Shown one piece after another: positions 24,676 to 32,802 of a DNA stretch of 45,429 bases; position 1 is the stretch's first letter, and the number at the start of each line of letters is the position of its first letter. The stretch covers positions 1-45,429 of the forward strand of contig JAMDCQ010000004.1 of the NCBI GenBank assembly GCA_023488905.1, written 5' to 3'. The position numbers were made by a program, and so were the translations under genes. The notes below the pieces were generated by a model, which saw only the letters and a program-made list of their open reading frames with translations, ran no database searches and was not told the origin of the DNA. The DNA is from Candidatus Bathyarchaeota archaeon. Its GTDB lineage: Archaea; Thermoproteota; Bathyarchaeia; Bathyarchaeales; Bathycorpusculaceae.

Positions 24676-25090
24676 CAAAATAAGGAAAACATCTGAGGAC
24701 ATGTCGTTCTCGCTTAGCCGATGGTTCCGCAAGTTATCAACCAACGCTCCATCAACCTTCATAGTTACCGTGGCGGGTCTTGCATACGCGATTTTCCTCT
24801 TCGGAGGCGGCTTATACACCTTAATCAACCAACCCGTCGCGTCCTACTACACGGAGTCTGGAGGATTCCTGTTCCTCTACCCAGACATAAGCTACCAATT
24901 CGGCGCTGACACCGTCGTAGCTGCAACGCTCTACGTCATGGGCTTTATCGGTATGCTGTTTATCTATCAAAGCGCCAAAAACGCAAACAAACCAAGACAG
25001 GCCTATATGTTGATGGTTGCGGGTGTTGCTTTCCTGTTGCTCTCATACATATTCTTGGAAGGTGCAATCAGCTTCAAACTCTCCGGCTAA
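24668..25090 (+). CDS. three-TM protein resembling OST subunit OSTC/DC2 (OST3/6-like)
   Basis: A 140-residue membrane protein with three helices at about 31-53, 82-101 and 113-133. Several features line up with the human OST subunit OSTC/DC2 as I remember it: PS before TM1, a GGG-x-Y end to TM1 followed by a Pro-containing loop, AATLYVMGFIGMLFI resembling SSFLFTMGGLGFII, and a final LLLSYIF helix with a basic FKLSG tail. In eukaryotes this protein bridges STT3 and the translocon. An archaeal STT3 accessory role is inferred. It is the third gene of the topA operon and lies about 2.8 kb from the STT3 gene. No alignment was run. Confidence 0.65.
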   Translation: MSDKIRKTSEDMSFSLSRWFRKLSTNAPSTFIVTVAGLAYAIFLFGGGLYTLINQPVASYYTESGGFLFLYPDISYQFGADTVVAATLYVMGFIGMLFIYQSAKNANKPRQAYMLMVAGVAFLLLSYIFLEGAISFKLSG

Positions 25091-25096
25091 AAGCCG

Positions 25097-25111
25097 CCCC
25101 AATTTTTGGGG
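25097..25111. terminator. palindromic terminator between convergent genes
   Basis: CCCCAATTTTTGGGG forms a 6-bp stem with a TTT loop, 7 bp after the OSTC-like gene and facing the end of the CarS gene. It could serve both strands. Confidence 0.45.
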
Positions 25112-25160
25112 AACTCTCCTTTTGCTGAACTAAACAATTTTTAAGTGAAATTAGTGTGGG

Positions 25161-25679
25161 TTACCACGGGTTTTTCTTTAACTTCATCTTGTAAGCCAAA
25201 TAATTAGTAAACAGATGAATCGGCGGCGTAATCAACAATACCGTCAAGATAACCTGCCAACTCAAACCCGACCAACTAATCAACGCCAGCGGCAACGAAA
25301 ACACCACAGCACCCACAACGAAATCAATCTGATCCACAACAGGCAACAACCCACCCGGCGCAATGGAAAACCGCCGTTTTATGAATGCCCCCGTCAAGTC
25401 GCCTAAAAGTGCACCTAAAGGAATCAGCAGGCTAAACAGCACGGGGTAGTTGTCGAAGCCGAAAACTGCGCCTTCTGCTAAGCCGACGCCGAAGCCCACT
25501 GCCCAGCCGAAGAAGAAGCCGCGCCAGGTTTTGTTGTTGCCGAAGATGCGTTTGCCGTCCACAAAGTTTCTGCCGAAATCCATCTTTGCTCCGCCGCCCG
25601 CCAATACGGGGGTGCCGTTGGCGCAGTAAGCAGGAAAAATGAATTTCAAGGCTTCAACGATGAGCAGCGCGACATCCAT
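25161..25679 (-). CDS. carS: CDP-archaeol synthase
   Basis: A 172-residue CarS (DUF46) protein. Family features: YCANGTPVLAGGG, the FGNNKTWRGFFFGW motif, GDLTGAFIKRRFSIAPGG and LPVVDQIDFVVGA, across about five membrane segments. It activates the archaeal ether lipid 2,3-digeranylgeranylglyceryl phosphate with CTP, giving CDP-archaeol for polar head-group attachment. Its length is typical. It follows the RadB-like gene on the same strand (17 bp gap), so a two-gene operon is likely. Confidence 0.94.
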   Translation of the reverse strand: MDVALLIVEALKFIFPAYCANGTPVLAGGGAKMDFGRNFVDGKRIFGNNKTWRGFFFGWAVGFGVGLAEGAVFGFDNYPVLFSLLIPLGALLGDLTGAFIKRRFSIAPGGLLPVVDQIDFVVGAVVFSLPLALISWSGLSWQVILTVLLITPPIHLFTNYLAYKMKLKKNPW

Positions 25680-25696
25680 GACTTTTCAACCATACT

Positions 25697-26401
25697 TTAG
25701 GGGAGTTGTGTATCTCTTATTCCAGCTTCCCCTATTTGTATATAGCACACCAATGGACCGCCGCTCTGCTGTGGGGCTTTTTCGACGGTGGCTTTGATGG
25801 TTTGGGGAAGGTCGGCGGGTTTAAGGAAGAGGATGCTGTCTGCCCAGAATTTGAGAACCCTTGTTGCTACGGGGCGTACACTTGAGGCTTGATCGCTTAT
25901 GACGCTGCGAACTTGGCTGGTCATGACCAACGGAATCTTTTTGGTCTTCACCGTCTGCGCTAAAACGGCGAGTTGACGGTTTAATTCTCGGTTGAAGCTA
26001 AAGGTTTTGGGGCTTTCCGCAGCTCTTGCGCTATAAAGCGATGTGAAGGTGTCGATTATGATTAAGCCCACGTTGACAGTGTAGTCTTCGATGCGGTCGA
26101 TTAGGGCGGTTTGTTCCCTAAAATCTGTGGGCTTCACCAGCACAATCCGCTCCGCCACGGCTTCAAAGTTTCTGCCTGCTATTTGGTAGAGGCGCTTGGT
26201 TGAGAAGGTATTATCGCAGTCCACGTAGAGCACTTTGCTGTTCTGTAAGGCGCAGTTCACGGCAAGATGTAGCATCAGGGTTGATTTCCCCGTTTCAGGT
26301 TCACCATACACCAAAGTAATTGTAGCGGGGTTTATGCCTCCTCCGAGGCTTTTGTCGATGCATTCTAAGCCAGTTGGGATATGCGCCATGAGACCACTCA
26401 A
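25697..26401 (-). CDS. RadB-like RecA-family ATPase
   Basis: A 234-residue RecA-fold protein without the N-terminal helix-hairpin-helix domain of RadA. IPTGLECIDKSLGGG opens the core. Walker A is GEPETGKST at residues 33-41 and Walker B is VGLIIIDTFTSLY. The size and missing N domain match RadB, an archaeal recombination mediator. Just upstream of carS on the same strand and divergent from the RNase H-like gene at 26466. Confidence 0.85.
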   Translation of the reverse strand: MSGLMAHIPTGLECIDKSLGGGINPATITLVYGEPETGKSTLMLHLAVNCALQNSKVLYVDCDNTFSTKRLYQIAGRNFEAVAERIVLVKPTDFREQTALIDRIEDYTVNVGLIIIDTFTSLYSARAAESPKTFSFNRELNRQLAVLAQTVKTKKIPLVMTSQVRSVISDQASSVRPVATRVLKFWADSILFLKPADLPQTIKATVEKAPQQSGGPLVCYIQIGEAGIRDTQLP

Positions 26402-26465
26402 GGATTATTAACTTGAAGCTAGATATTGTGTTTTGCACTTAAAGTATACTCTTCAAGGATGGTTT

Positions 26466-27116
26466 ATGAAAGAAAAAGTTGCAGTGGCAACAGTACAGGG
26501 CAGGGCTTACTTCCTCATAGTCAACGCACTACGCGAACAAGGCATCGACTTTGTCAGTTTAGTTCCAGGCGAACCCATGCCCGGCAAAGTTAAAGTCGTC
26601 ATCACAACCGAGCAAGAGAAAAGCAAGGTAAACTATGGAAAAATCCTCGTCTTCAAAGACGAAGATGAACTGGAGAGCTTAATCATCGAAGTCAAGAAGC
26701 TGCTGTTAGGCAAGGAAACCTACGAAAAATTGGTAGTTGGAATCGATCCCGGTGAAGCCATCGGACTGGCGGTTTTGGCTGATGGGAAAGTGATTGAAGA
26801 GGGCAACTACTACAGCAGCCACGAATTAACCAGCAGCATCCTTAAGGTACTAAAAACCGTAAACTTCGCCACCACAGACGCGGTAGTTAAAATCGGCAAC
26901 GGTGTACCCGTATATAAGGAGTTACTTGAAGACCTCGACTGCACCCTCCCACTTCAGGTGGCGCTGGAAGTGGTGAGTGAAGCAGGAACCAACCGCCCCC
27001 TAAAGGCGCACAGCAGAAAGATTAGGCATATATCTTCCGCTATCCGTATAGCTGGGAGAAACGGCCCTAAATATACAAGGAGGAAGACGATTGCATCAAA
27101 CAGTACAACCCAATAG
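26466..27116 (+). CDS. RNase H-like fold protein (RuvC/YqgF type)
   Basis: A 216-residue protein from the ATG at 26466; an upstream in-frame start adds 11 residues but lacks support. The second half has the RNase H-fold opening VVGIDPGEAIGLAVLADGKVIEEG, with a possible catalytic Asp in GIDPG. The first about 85 residues are an alpha/beta domain with KVKVVITT and KILVFKDEDELESLI. The end is basic. It overlaps the Clp1-like gene by 26 bp, suggesting coupled synthesis and a role in RNA or DNA processing. Nuclease activity is inferred from the motif only. Confidence 0.72.
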   Translation: MKEKVAVATVQGRAYFLIVNALREQGIDFVSLVPGEPMPGKVKVVITTEQEKSKVNYGKILVFKDEDELESLIIEVKKLLLGKETYEKLVVGIDPGEAIGLAVLADGKVIEEGNYYSSHELTSSILKVLKTVNFATTDAVVKIGNGVPVYKELLEDLDCTLPLQVALEVVSEAGTNRPLKAHSRKIRHISSAIRIAGRNGPKYTRRKTIASNSTTQ

Positions 27117-28179
27117 AACCTTACTCGTGGATGGCCCCGCATCGGTTCAACTAGTCACGGGAAACGCTGAAGTATTCGGCTATCCACTCAGAGAAGAACA
27201 GAGGATTCTGGTTCGGGAAGGCAAACGTCAACCCTTCTACACAGTTGAAACTTCCGTTTTCAACGTATTGCTCGGCGCAAACGCAGCAGTGCAGGATATG
27301 GAGGGCGGCACAGTTCCAGCTTCTTGGAGCAAACCTGTCCAAACTGTTCTGGGCTTAGAGAAAAAGCCAGTGGTAATCATCGTTTTAGGTGCCTCTGACA
27401 CTGGAAAAAGTAGCTTCTGCACCTACATGGTAAACAAGCTGGCGGAATCCAAACGCACTGTCGCCGTCATCGACGGAGATTTAGGGCAATCAGACATCGG
27501 CCCCTCAGCCTGCGTCGGCTACTCGGTGGCTTCTTCACCTATAACGGAACTCTACAATCTACGCTTTTTAAGCGGTTTCTTTGTCGGCGCCACATCTCCT
27601 GTTAAGGCGGTGCCGCAAACAATCAAAGCGCTAAATTACATGATGACTGAGGCAACCGCGAAACAAGCCGATTACATCTTGGTCAACACGGATGGGTTTG
27701 TCAGCGGCGAAGCAGCAATCAGATACAAACTGTCACTAATCAAAGAACTAAAACCCGATGTGGTCGTGGGAGTTCAAATAGCGGGTGAACTGGAAGAGTT
27801 GATGTCGTATTTGGGCGGCGGCGGATTAATGATGGTTGAACCCTCCCCAGCCGTGAACCAGCGCACCCCCGAAAAACGCAAACTCCTTCGCGAAATGACC
27901 TACGCCAAATACCTCAAAAAATCCAAACTCCATTGCATCCCCATCAGCCAAATCAACCTCGAACCCCGAAACGGCGTACCTAAAGAACAGAAACCTGAGA
28001 AAGGTTTACTTGTCGGCTTGTACGGTCGCGGGACCAGATTTTTAGGCATCGGCGTTTTGCGAGCGGTAAACTCGGAGAGAAAGATTCTTAAAATTCAGAC
28101 AGCTGTCAGGTCGAAGCCGTTTAGGTTGGTCTTCGGAAAAGTCCACTTGAACGAGAAGCTTCAAGAAGTCGAGGACTGA
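27091..28179 (+). CDS. Clp1/Grc3-like polynucleotide 5'-kinase
   Basis: A 362-residue protein. An N-terminal beta domain (residues 1-90) is followed by a P-loop kinase core: Walker A VLGASDTGKSS at about 99-108, then VIDGDLGQSDIGPSACVGYS, which is the Clp1/Grc3 signature. These enzymes phosphorylate 5'-OH ends of RNA during tRNA or rRNA processing. TTG start at 27091, supported by AAGGAGGAAG just upstream. The C terminus (about 275-362) is a further beta-rich domain. It overlaps the convergent helicase gene by 19 bp. Confidence 0.88.
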   Translation: MHQTVQPNRTLLVDGPASVQLVTGNAEVFGYPLREEQRILVREGKRQPFYTVETSVFNVLLGANAAVQDMEGGTVPASWSKPVQTVLGLEKKPVVIIVLGASDTGKSSFCTYMVNKLAESKRTVAVIDGDLGQSDIGPSACVGYSVASSPITELYNLRFLSGFFVGATSPVKAVPQTIKALNYMMTEATAKQADYILVNTDGFVSGEAAIRYKLSLIKELKPDVVVGVQIAGELEELMSYLGGGGLMMVEPSPAVNQRTPEKRKLLREMTYAKYLKKSKLHCIPISQINLEPRNGVPKEQKPEKGLLVGLYGRGTRFLGIGVLRAVNSERKILKIQTAVRSKPFRLVFGKVHLNEKLQEVED

Positions 28180-30116
28180 TTGCTGAAAAAGTCTCGGATT
28201 TCTTGGGCTAAGACGTCGGGTTTGTCTGGCAGTATTTTCATGCCGTTAGTTACCCATGAAGGTATGAAGCTTTTACAGTACGCCGTTGCGTAGCGGAAGT
28301 CCAAGAAGACGATGGCGCCTTTATCGTCTAGGGTGCGTATGGGTCTGCCGGCGGCTTGGCAAGCTTTTTTCATCGCGGGCAAAATGTAACCGTATTCTCG
28401 GCCTCTACTGGGAAAACGGTCCTCGTAGTAGTCGATTTGCGCCCTAACCCGAGGGGTCGGTTCAGCGTAAGGCACACCCACAACCACCACCGAATTCATC
28501 TGATTACCCGGAAAATCCACACCCTCCGAAGTCCTGCCCCCCTGTACGCCGAGGAAAACTGCGCCGCCCTTATCGCCACATTCTTTGAAATCATGCACAA
28601 GTTTCTCGTTGACTTTTGAGGTCATGCCGCTTTTTTCGTAGTAGAGCGGTTTTAGCAGTTGCTGTTCTAAGCCTTCTGAGAGGAGGGCGTTTAGGACTTG
28701 GAAGCTGGCGGCGAAGATGCCTGTGTTGGTGGGGGTGCTGTTGACGACTTCGTTTATGCGGTCAATCATCGTCTGATACATTTTGGGAGTCCGTTGATCC
28801 ATGGATGTGGAGACTCCTAAGCAGACTGCAGAAAAAACGTGCTCTTTGGGGAACGGTGAAGGCGCCAAGAACCGCACGGTATTCTCAGGCAGTTTGTTGA
28901 TGCGTGCATAAGCTTCGAGTGGTTGAAGGGTGCCAGACATGATAACGTTGGCGTATGTGGAGGAGAAGACGGGTTCAGTGATTTTCGCAGGGTCTAAGGC
29001 GACGATTTCAAGTTTTGCGGTTTTGTTGCCGTCTTTGGTGAAGTATTTGCTGGCAACGTTGATGTATGAGTTATCGTTTATGGTGTCTAGCCATTTGTTG
29101 AAGAAGTCGGCTGTGGCGTTGACGTAGCTGCGGGGATTTTTGCCCTCTGCAAGCAATGCCTTTTTGATAGCGACGCCTGCTTCATGCATGTGGATGAAGA
29201 ATTCGCGGGGTTTAGCGATGCCGCCCTGTTTCTCTATGATCTCAACTATACGGTCGGGCGAGATGATTTCTTCTTTGCTTATTTTGTCGGTTAATTTGTC
29301 TAATTCGCCGCGGAAGAAATGGGTAAATTCTTCGATGTCTTTGTAGCCGAACCGTTCAGCCTCCATCTCCGCCTGCCGCAGAATGAAAAGCGTGAGTTGA
29401 CTGCTGGAGATGTCAACAGCGGTTTCGGGCAGATTGTGGGCTTCGTCGACTACGAGTATGATCTTGTGAAGCTCCGTTTCCAAGTTTTTGAGAAATGCCG
29501 AGCGAATTTGGGGATCAAAAACATAGAGATAACTCAAAGCGATAACTCGGGCGTCATGCACTGCGCCTTTAACGAGTTCATAGGGGCATATCTCTTTTTT
29601 CTTGCACACCCTAAGGATTTCTGAGCCCATGTAGGGGCGGCTGGCTACTTGCTGCTGAAGGGAAAGGTACTCGTAGGAGCGGTTTTCCACGTTTCGGTAG
29701 TAGGAGCATCTGCCTTTGGCTTTGAGAAGCTCGCAAACTTCCATGAGTGATTTGGAGTCGAATGCACCTTTGGCGGCGAAGACGTTTAGGCACATCTCGT
29801 TTCGGCCGCGGATGCTGACGCCTGTAACTGGTCGCTGCTTGTAAATCATCCTTAACTCGTCGATGACTCGGTCGTGTTGACGGTGGGTGCGTGCGACGTA
29901 GAGGATTTTGAGGTTCTTTTTCATCGCCACAGGCAAGCAGGCGGATAACGCGGAGATGGTTTTGCCGAGTCCGTTGCTTCCTTCGATTAGGACTGATTTG
30001 CGGTCGTTTACCGCTTGGTTGACGGTGGCTATGAATTCGTCTTGGTGAGGACGTGCACTGGTGTAGGGGAAGTACTCGAGAACTTCTGCAGGCAACTTAC
30101 AGGGTGGTTTACTCAT
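28161..30116 (-). CDS. XPD/Rad3-like superfamily 2 helicase with Fe-S cluster
   Basis: A 651-residue helicase. Motif I is SNGLGKTISALSA (residues 47-59) and motif II is VVDEAHNL (DEAH, 224-227). Between them are Cys 109, 128, 137 and 177, spaced like the XPD iron-sulfur cluster, plus an extra C171. Motif VI is a QAAGRPIRTLDDKG segment. XPD-type helicases unwind DNA 5' to 3' in repair. It overlaps the Nth gene by 4 bp (stop-start coupling), which makes a repair pair, and its end overlaps the Clp1-like gene. Confidence 0.93.
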   Translation of the reverse strand: MSKPPCKLPAEVLEYFPYTSARPHQDEFIATVNQAVNDRKSVLIEGSNGLGKTISALSACLPVAMKKNLKILYVARTHRQHDRVIDELRMIYKQRPVTGVSIRGRNEMCLNVFAAKGAFDSKSLMEVCELLKAKGRCSYYRNVENRSYEYLSLQQQVASRPYMGSEILRVCKKKEICPYELVKGAVHDARVIALSYLYVFDPQIRSAFLKNLETELHKIILVVDEAHNLPETAVDISSSQLTLFILRQAEMEAERFGYKDIEEFTHFFRGELDKLTDKISKEEIISPDRIVEIIEKQGGIAKPREFFIHMHEAGVAIKKALLAEGKNPRSYVNATADFFNKWLDTINDNSYINVASKYFTKDGNKTAKLEIVALDPAKITEPVFSSTYANVIMSGTLQPLEAYARINKLPENTVRFLAPSPFPKEHVFSAVCLGVSTSMDQRTPKMYQTMIDRINEVVNSTPTNTGIFAASFQVLNALLSEGLEQQLLKPLYYEKSGMTSKVNEKLVHDFKECGDKGGAVFLGVQGGRTSEGVDFPGNQMNSVVVVGVPYAEPTPRVRAQIDYYEDRFPSRGREYGYILPAMKKACQAAGRPIRTLDDKGAIVFLDFRYATAYCKSFIPSWVTNGMKILPDKPDVLAQEIRDFFSNQSSTS

Positions 30117-30790
30117 GCAGTTACCCCCTTCGATGGGCAGTAGGTGTTGACTGGGCAGGTGTTGCAGTGGGGGTTGCGTGCTTTGCAGGTTTTTCTGCCA
30201 TGCGAAATCAACAGCAGATGCACCGAGAGGTAATCTTTGGGTTTGAAAAGTGATTGAAGGCTAAGCCGCACATCCTCGTAGTCGCCTTCGCAGGGCGCTA
30301 ACCCCAGACGCCTCGAAACACGGTTAACATGCGTATCCACAGGAATCGTCGGCTTGCCCTCAGAAAACAGCAAAACAACATCTGCCGTTTTGGGTCCAAC
30401 TCCAGGCATTTCCATGAGAGTCTTCCGCGCTTCCTCAACTGGCAGCGACAGGATGGGCTTTAGGGCACCGCCGAATTTTTCAAGGATGATTTTCGAGGCG
30501 GTTTGGATGGTTTTGGCTTTGTTCTGGTAGAGTCCGCCGATACGGATGCATTCTTCAATCTCGCTTAATTTTGCGTTGGCAAGCGCTTTGGGAGTTATTT
30601 CAAAATGCTTGGTGAGATTTTTGAAGGCGCGTTCGGTGTTTGTGTCGGCGGTGTTCTGGGAGATAATCGTGACAACCAGCGTTTCGAAGGGGTCGGCGCT
30701 GGCTTTGACGAGTTTAGGCAGACTCAGAGTGTCTTTTAGGGTTGATAGAACTGTTTGCGCGCATGCCTCTGTTAACGTGTGTGCCTTCAC
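30113..30790 (-). CDS. nth: endonuclease III, Nth-type DNA glycosylase/AP lyase
   Basis: A HhH-GPD protein. LMEMPGVGPKTADVVLLF holds the helix-hairpin-helix and the catalytic Lys, and PVDTHVNRVSRRL holds the catalytic Asp. A [4Fe-4S] loop C-x6-C-x2-C-x5-C is at CKARNPHCNTCPVNTYC. It removes oxidised pyrimidines. The GTG at 30790 is preferred: a TATA box on this strand at 30829-30838 would lie inside the longer frame beginning TTG at 30841, and a GGTGGG ribosome binding site precedes the GTG. The product would be 225 residues. Confidence 0.92.
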   Translation of the reverse strand: MKAHTLTEACAQTVLSTLKDTLSLPKLVKASADPFETLVVTIISQNTADTNTERAFKNLTKHFEITPKALANAKLSEIEECIRIGGLYQNKAKTIQTASKIILEKFGGALKPILSLPVEEARKTLMEMPGVGPKTADVVLLFSEGKPTIPVDTHVNRVSRRLGLAPCEGDYEDVRLSLQSLFKPKDYLSVHLLLISHGRKTCKARNPHCNTCPVNTYCPSKGVTA

Positions 30791-30828
30791 CCCACCTATG
30801 AGAATTCTGAATTCTATGCGCGGTCTGG

Positions 30829-30838
30829 CTATAAATAC
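30829..30838 (-). promoter_or_regulatory. TATA box of nth-xpd operon
   Basis: On the minus strand it reads GGTATTTATAG. It lies about 40 bp before the GTG at 30790 and argues against the longer start. Confidence 0.45.
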
Positions 30839-30950
30839 CAATTGCGCACAAAAAAAGCATTTTTCAAGTTCTTATCCCAAAAAATCTGTTACGGTCGCCA
30901 TAAACAGGGGGATGGGGTCGGTGAAGCAGAAAAAAGCCGCTCGATGTTGC

Positions 30951-30972
30951 TTTATATAAGGGAGGGGAGGTC
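30951..30972 (-). repeat. pyrimidine/TATA intergenic motif, copy B
   Basis: Reads GACCTCCCCTCCCTTATATAAA on the minus strand. The first 17 bases equal copy A at 18562. Confidence 0.55.
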
Positions 30973-31100
30973 CACAGAGAGGTCGCGTGGTTTTCTACAT
31001 GGGCTTTGGTTGCTTGTAAAAGGCGTTTTCTGTTGTACGTTTTTACGTGATGCTTTTTTTAGGGTGGTTGTACTGAAAACAAAAGAAAAGAGGACTGGCT

Positions 31101-32408
31101 TTAAAAATTAGGTTGATTGGGAGCGAATTCCCAGGCGATGTTGCCTTTCCAAAGTTCGCCTTTCTTTGTTAAGCGGATCTCGTTGTCGTCAGTCTCGAGT
31201 AAGCCCTCAGCTTTTAGCTTTTCAATTTGTTTCGGGAACACTTTTTCGGGGGTGGTGTTGAATTTCTCTTTGAACTCTTTTTTGCTAACTGGTAACCTGA
31301 GGTATAGTCGTGACATTGTGCGTCGCATCATGTCATCAGTTGTGGATTCAGATAATCTGGATATGGGCAGTTTTCCTGACTTGACCGTTTCCATGTAAGC
31401 GTTGATGTCTTCGAGGTTTGAGTAGCTGAATTTCTGCAGATACCCCATGAAGCAGCCTGCGCCAGTGGTTAAGATGCCTCCCCATGGCCAACCGTTGAGG
31501 CAGTTCTCACGCATGTGCCACTCGACGCGGCTGTAGCGGTCGTGCCCAACTGCTGAGTAGCCTGCTTTGGTAAGCATCTCGTGGGCTTTCATGAACATTT
31601 GCTTCTCGTATTCTGCGTTGCCTTGTGGGGGTGATTGGCCGTTCTTGATCATTTTTTCTAGGATGGTTCCGGGGTCGACGTGGAGGCTGTAGCAGTCGAC
31701 TTCTGCGTCTAACTCGATGGTTTTTTTGAGTGTGGCTTCCCAGCTTTCCATGGTTTGACCTGGCAGGTTGTACATGATGTCGGCGCAGACGACTAAACCA
31801 AGTTTACGTGCGTATCTGATGGCTTCCTCGACTTCTTTGGCGCTGTCTGGTAGGCAGAGGGCTTTGCGTAGTTTGTCGTCGAAGGTTTGCGCGCCCATGT
31901 CCATCTGGTAGACGCCGTATTCGGCGAGTTTTTTGATTTTTGGGAGGGCCAAGGTTTTTGATGAGCCGGTGACTTTGATGAAGTATTCTTTGCTTGTGTT
32001 AAAGTTCGCTTTGCAGAAGTCGATCAAGTCGATTATTTGTTCAGCGCTCAATACGCTGGGTGTTCCTCCGCCAAGTACGATTTCGTCGAAGTAGCTTGTT
32101 TTCACGTACTTGGTTTTGGCGTACATGGCGAGTTCTTTTTTGAGTAAATCCAAGTAGGGGCCAATCTGAACTTTGCTAGATGCGGTTGTTGGGAAATAGC
32201 AGAAGGCGCATCTTGAGTCGCAGACGGAAACCCAGGGTTGCAGCTCCATGAGTCTGCCTGAAGTGTTTTCTGTGTTAAGGAACTGCATGAATGATTCGTA
32301 GGTTTCGGGTTTTATATCGGGGTAATCTCGGTAGGTGTAGGGGGGCCAGTTTTCCCGTGAATCGTAGGCTTCTGTGGCGCCTTTTTGGGTTGCGGAGGCT
32401 TTTGTCAT
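31101..32408 (-). CDS. HemN/HemW-like radical SAM protein
   Basis: A 435-residue radical SAM protein with motif CDSRCAFC (C63, C67, C70), GGGTPSVLS, MGAQTFDDKLRKAL and NLPGQTMESWEATL. The C-terminal about 90 residues form a winged-helix HemN_C-type domain (MSRLYLRLPVSKKEFKEKF... RLTKKGELW). In true HemN/HemW the motif is C-x3-C-x2-C-x-C, but here the fourth Cys is Phe, so a different function in the family (such as class C methyltransferases or haem-degrading relatives) is possible. The protein is longer than HemW because of a 50-residue N-terminal extension. It is a single gene. Confidence 0.82.
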   Translation of the reverse strand: MTKASATQKGATEAYDSRENWPPYTYRDYPDIKPETYESFMQFLNTENTSGRLMELQPWVSVCDSRCAFCYFPTTASSKVQIGPYLDLLKKELAMYAKTKYVKTSYFDEIVLGGGTPSVLSAEQIIDLIDFCKANFNTSKEYFIKVTGSSKTLALPKIKKLAEYGVYQMDMGAQTFDDKLRKALCLPDSAKEVEEAIRYARKLGLVVCADIMYNLPGQTMESWEATLKKTIELDAEVDCYSLHVDPGTILEKMIKNGQSPPQGNAEYEKQMFMKAHEMLTKAGYSAVGHDRYSRVEWHMRENCLNGWPWGGILTTGAGCFMGYLQKFSYSNLEDINAYMETVKSGKLPISRLSESTTDDMMRRTMSRLYLRLPVSKKEFKEKFNTTPEKVFPKQIEKLKAEGLLETDDNEIRLTKKGELWKGNIAWEFAPNQPNF

Positions 32409-32802
32409 CGTTATCCCTTTGAATGTACGTTTAAAAACGCCTTGATACCATAATAAAGTTTACGCGAAATAAACCCAATGCGGACCAAGGGGCAGAGTGA
32501 AATAAAGGGATGAAAATGGTGGTGGTCAGGGGTTTTCTATCTTGAATCTTGAGATTTTTATTTAGCTTTTGTGGTTAGGATTTAGCATTTGTATATTTTG
32601 GGAACATTTTTGGGTAACTTTTTAGTTTCCGATAGGTCTTTTTTTGCTCTTTATTAACTAAAATACAAATTTTTATTAATTGTGATAAAAAATTAATTTA
32701 ATATTTATTATTTGTTAAAATAAAGTCGTTTATTCAACGTTTTTGGCAAATTATAAATACACAAAAAAACAACTAGCCACTACCTACTAAGGAGAAATAA
32801 AA
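32409..32802. other. AT-rich promoter region between HemW-like and PQQ-like genes
   Basis: The 394-bp divergent gap has no gene. Minus-strand TATA candidate: TTTTTAAACG near 32429-32438 for the HemW-like gene. The second half (about 32580-32770) is extremely AT-rich and holds the promoter of the surface-protein gene. Confidence 0.55.
32749..32760 (+). promoter_or_regulatory. strong TATA box of the secreted PQQ-like gene
   Basis: AATTATAAATAC is 43 bp before the ATG. A long A/T-rich stretch precedes it. AAGGAG sits about 8 bp before the start, so this looks like a high-expression promoter. Confidence 0.6.

Noticed and set aside
26433-26465. Longer start for the RNase H-like protein
   Set aside because: The extra 11 residues have no support, and the ATG at 26466 follows an AAGGATGG sequence and begins a conserved-looking strand.
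30779-31111. A 110-residue plus-strand frame between nth and the HemW-like gene
   Set aside because: It includes the minus-strand nth promoter and copy B of the TATA motif, and its composition is not protein-like.
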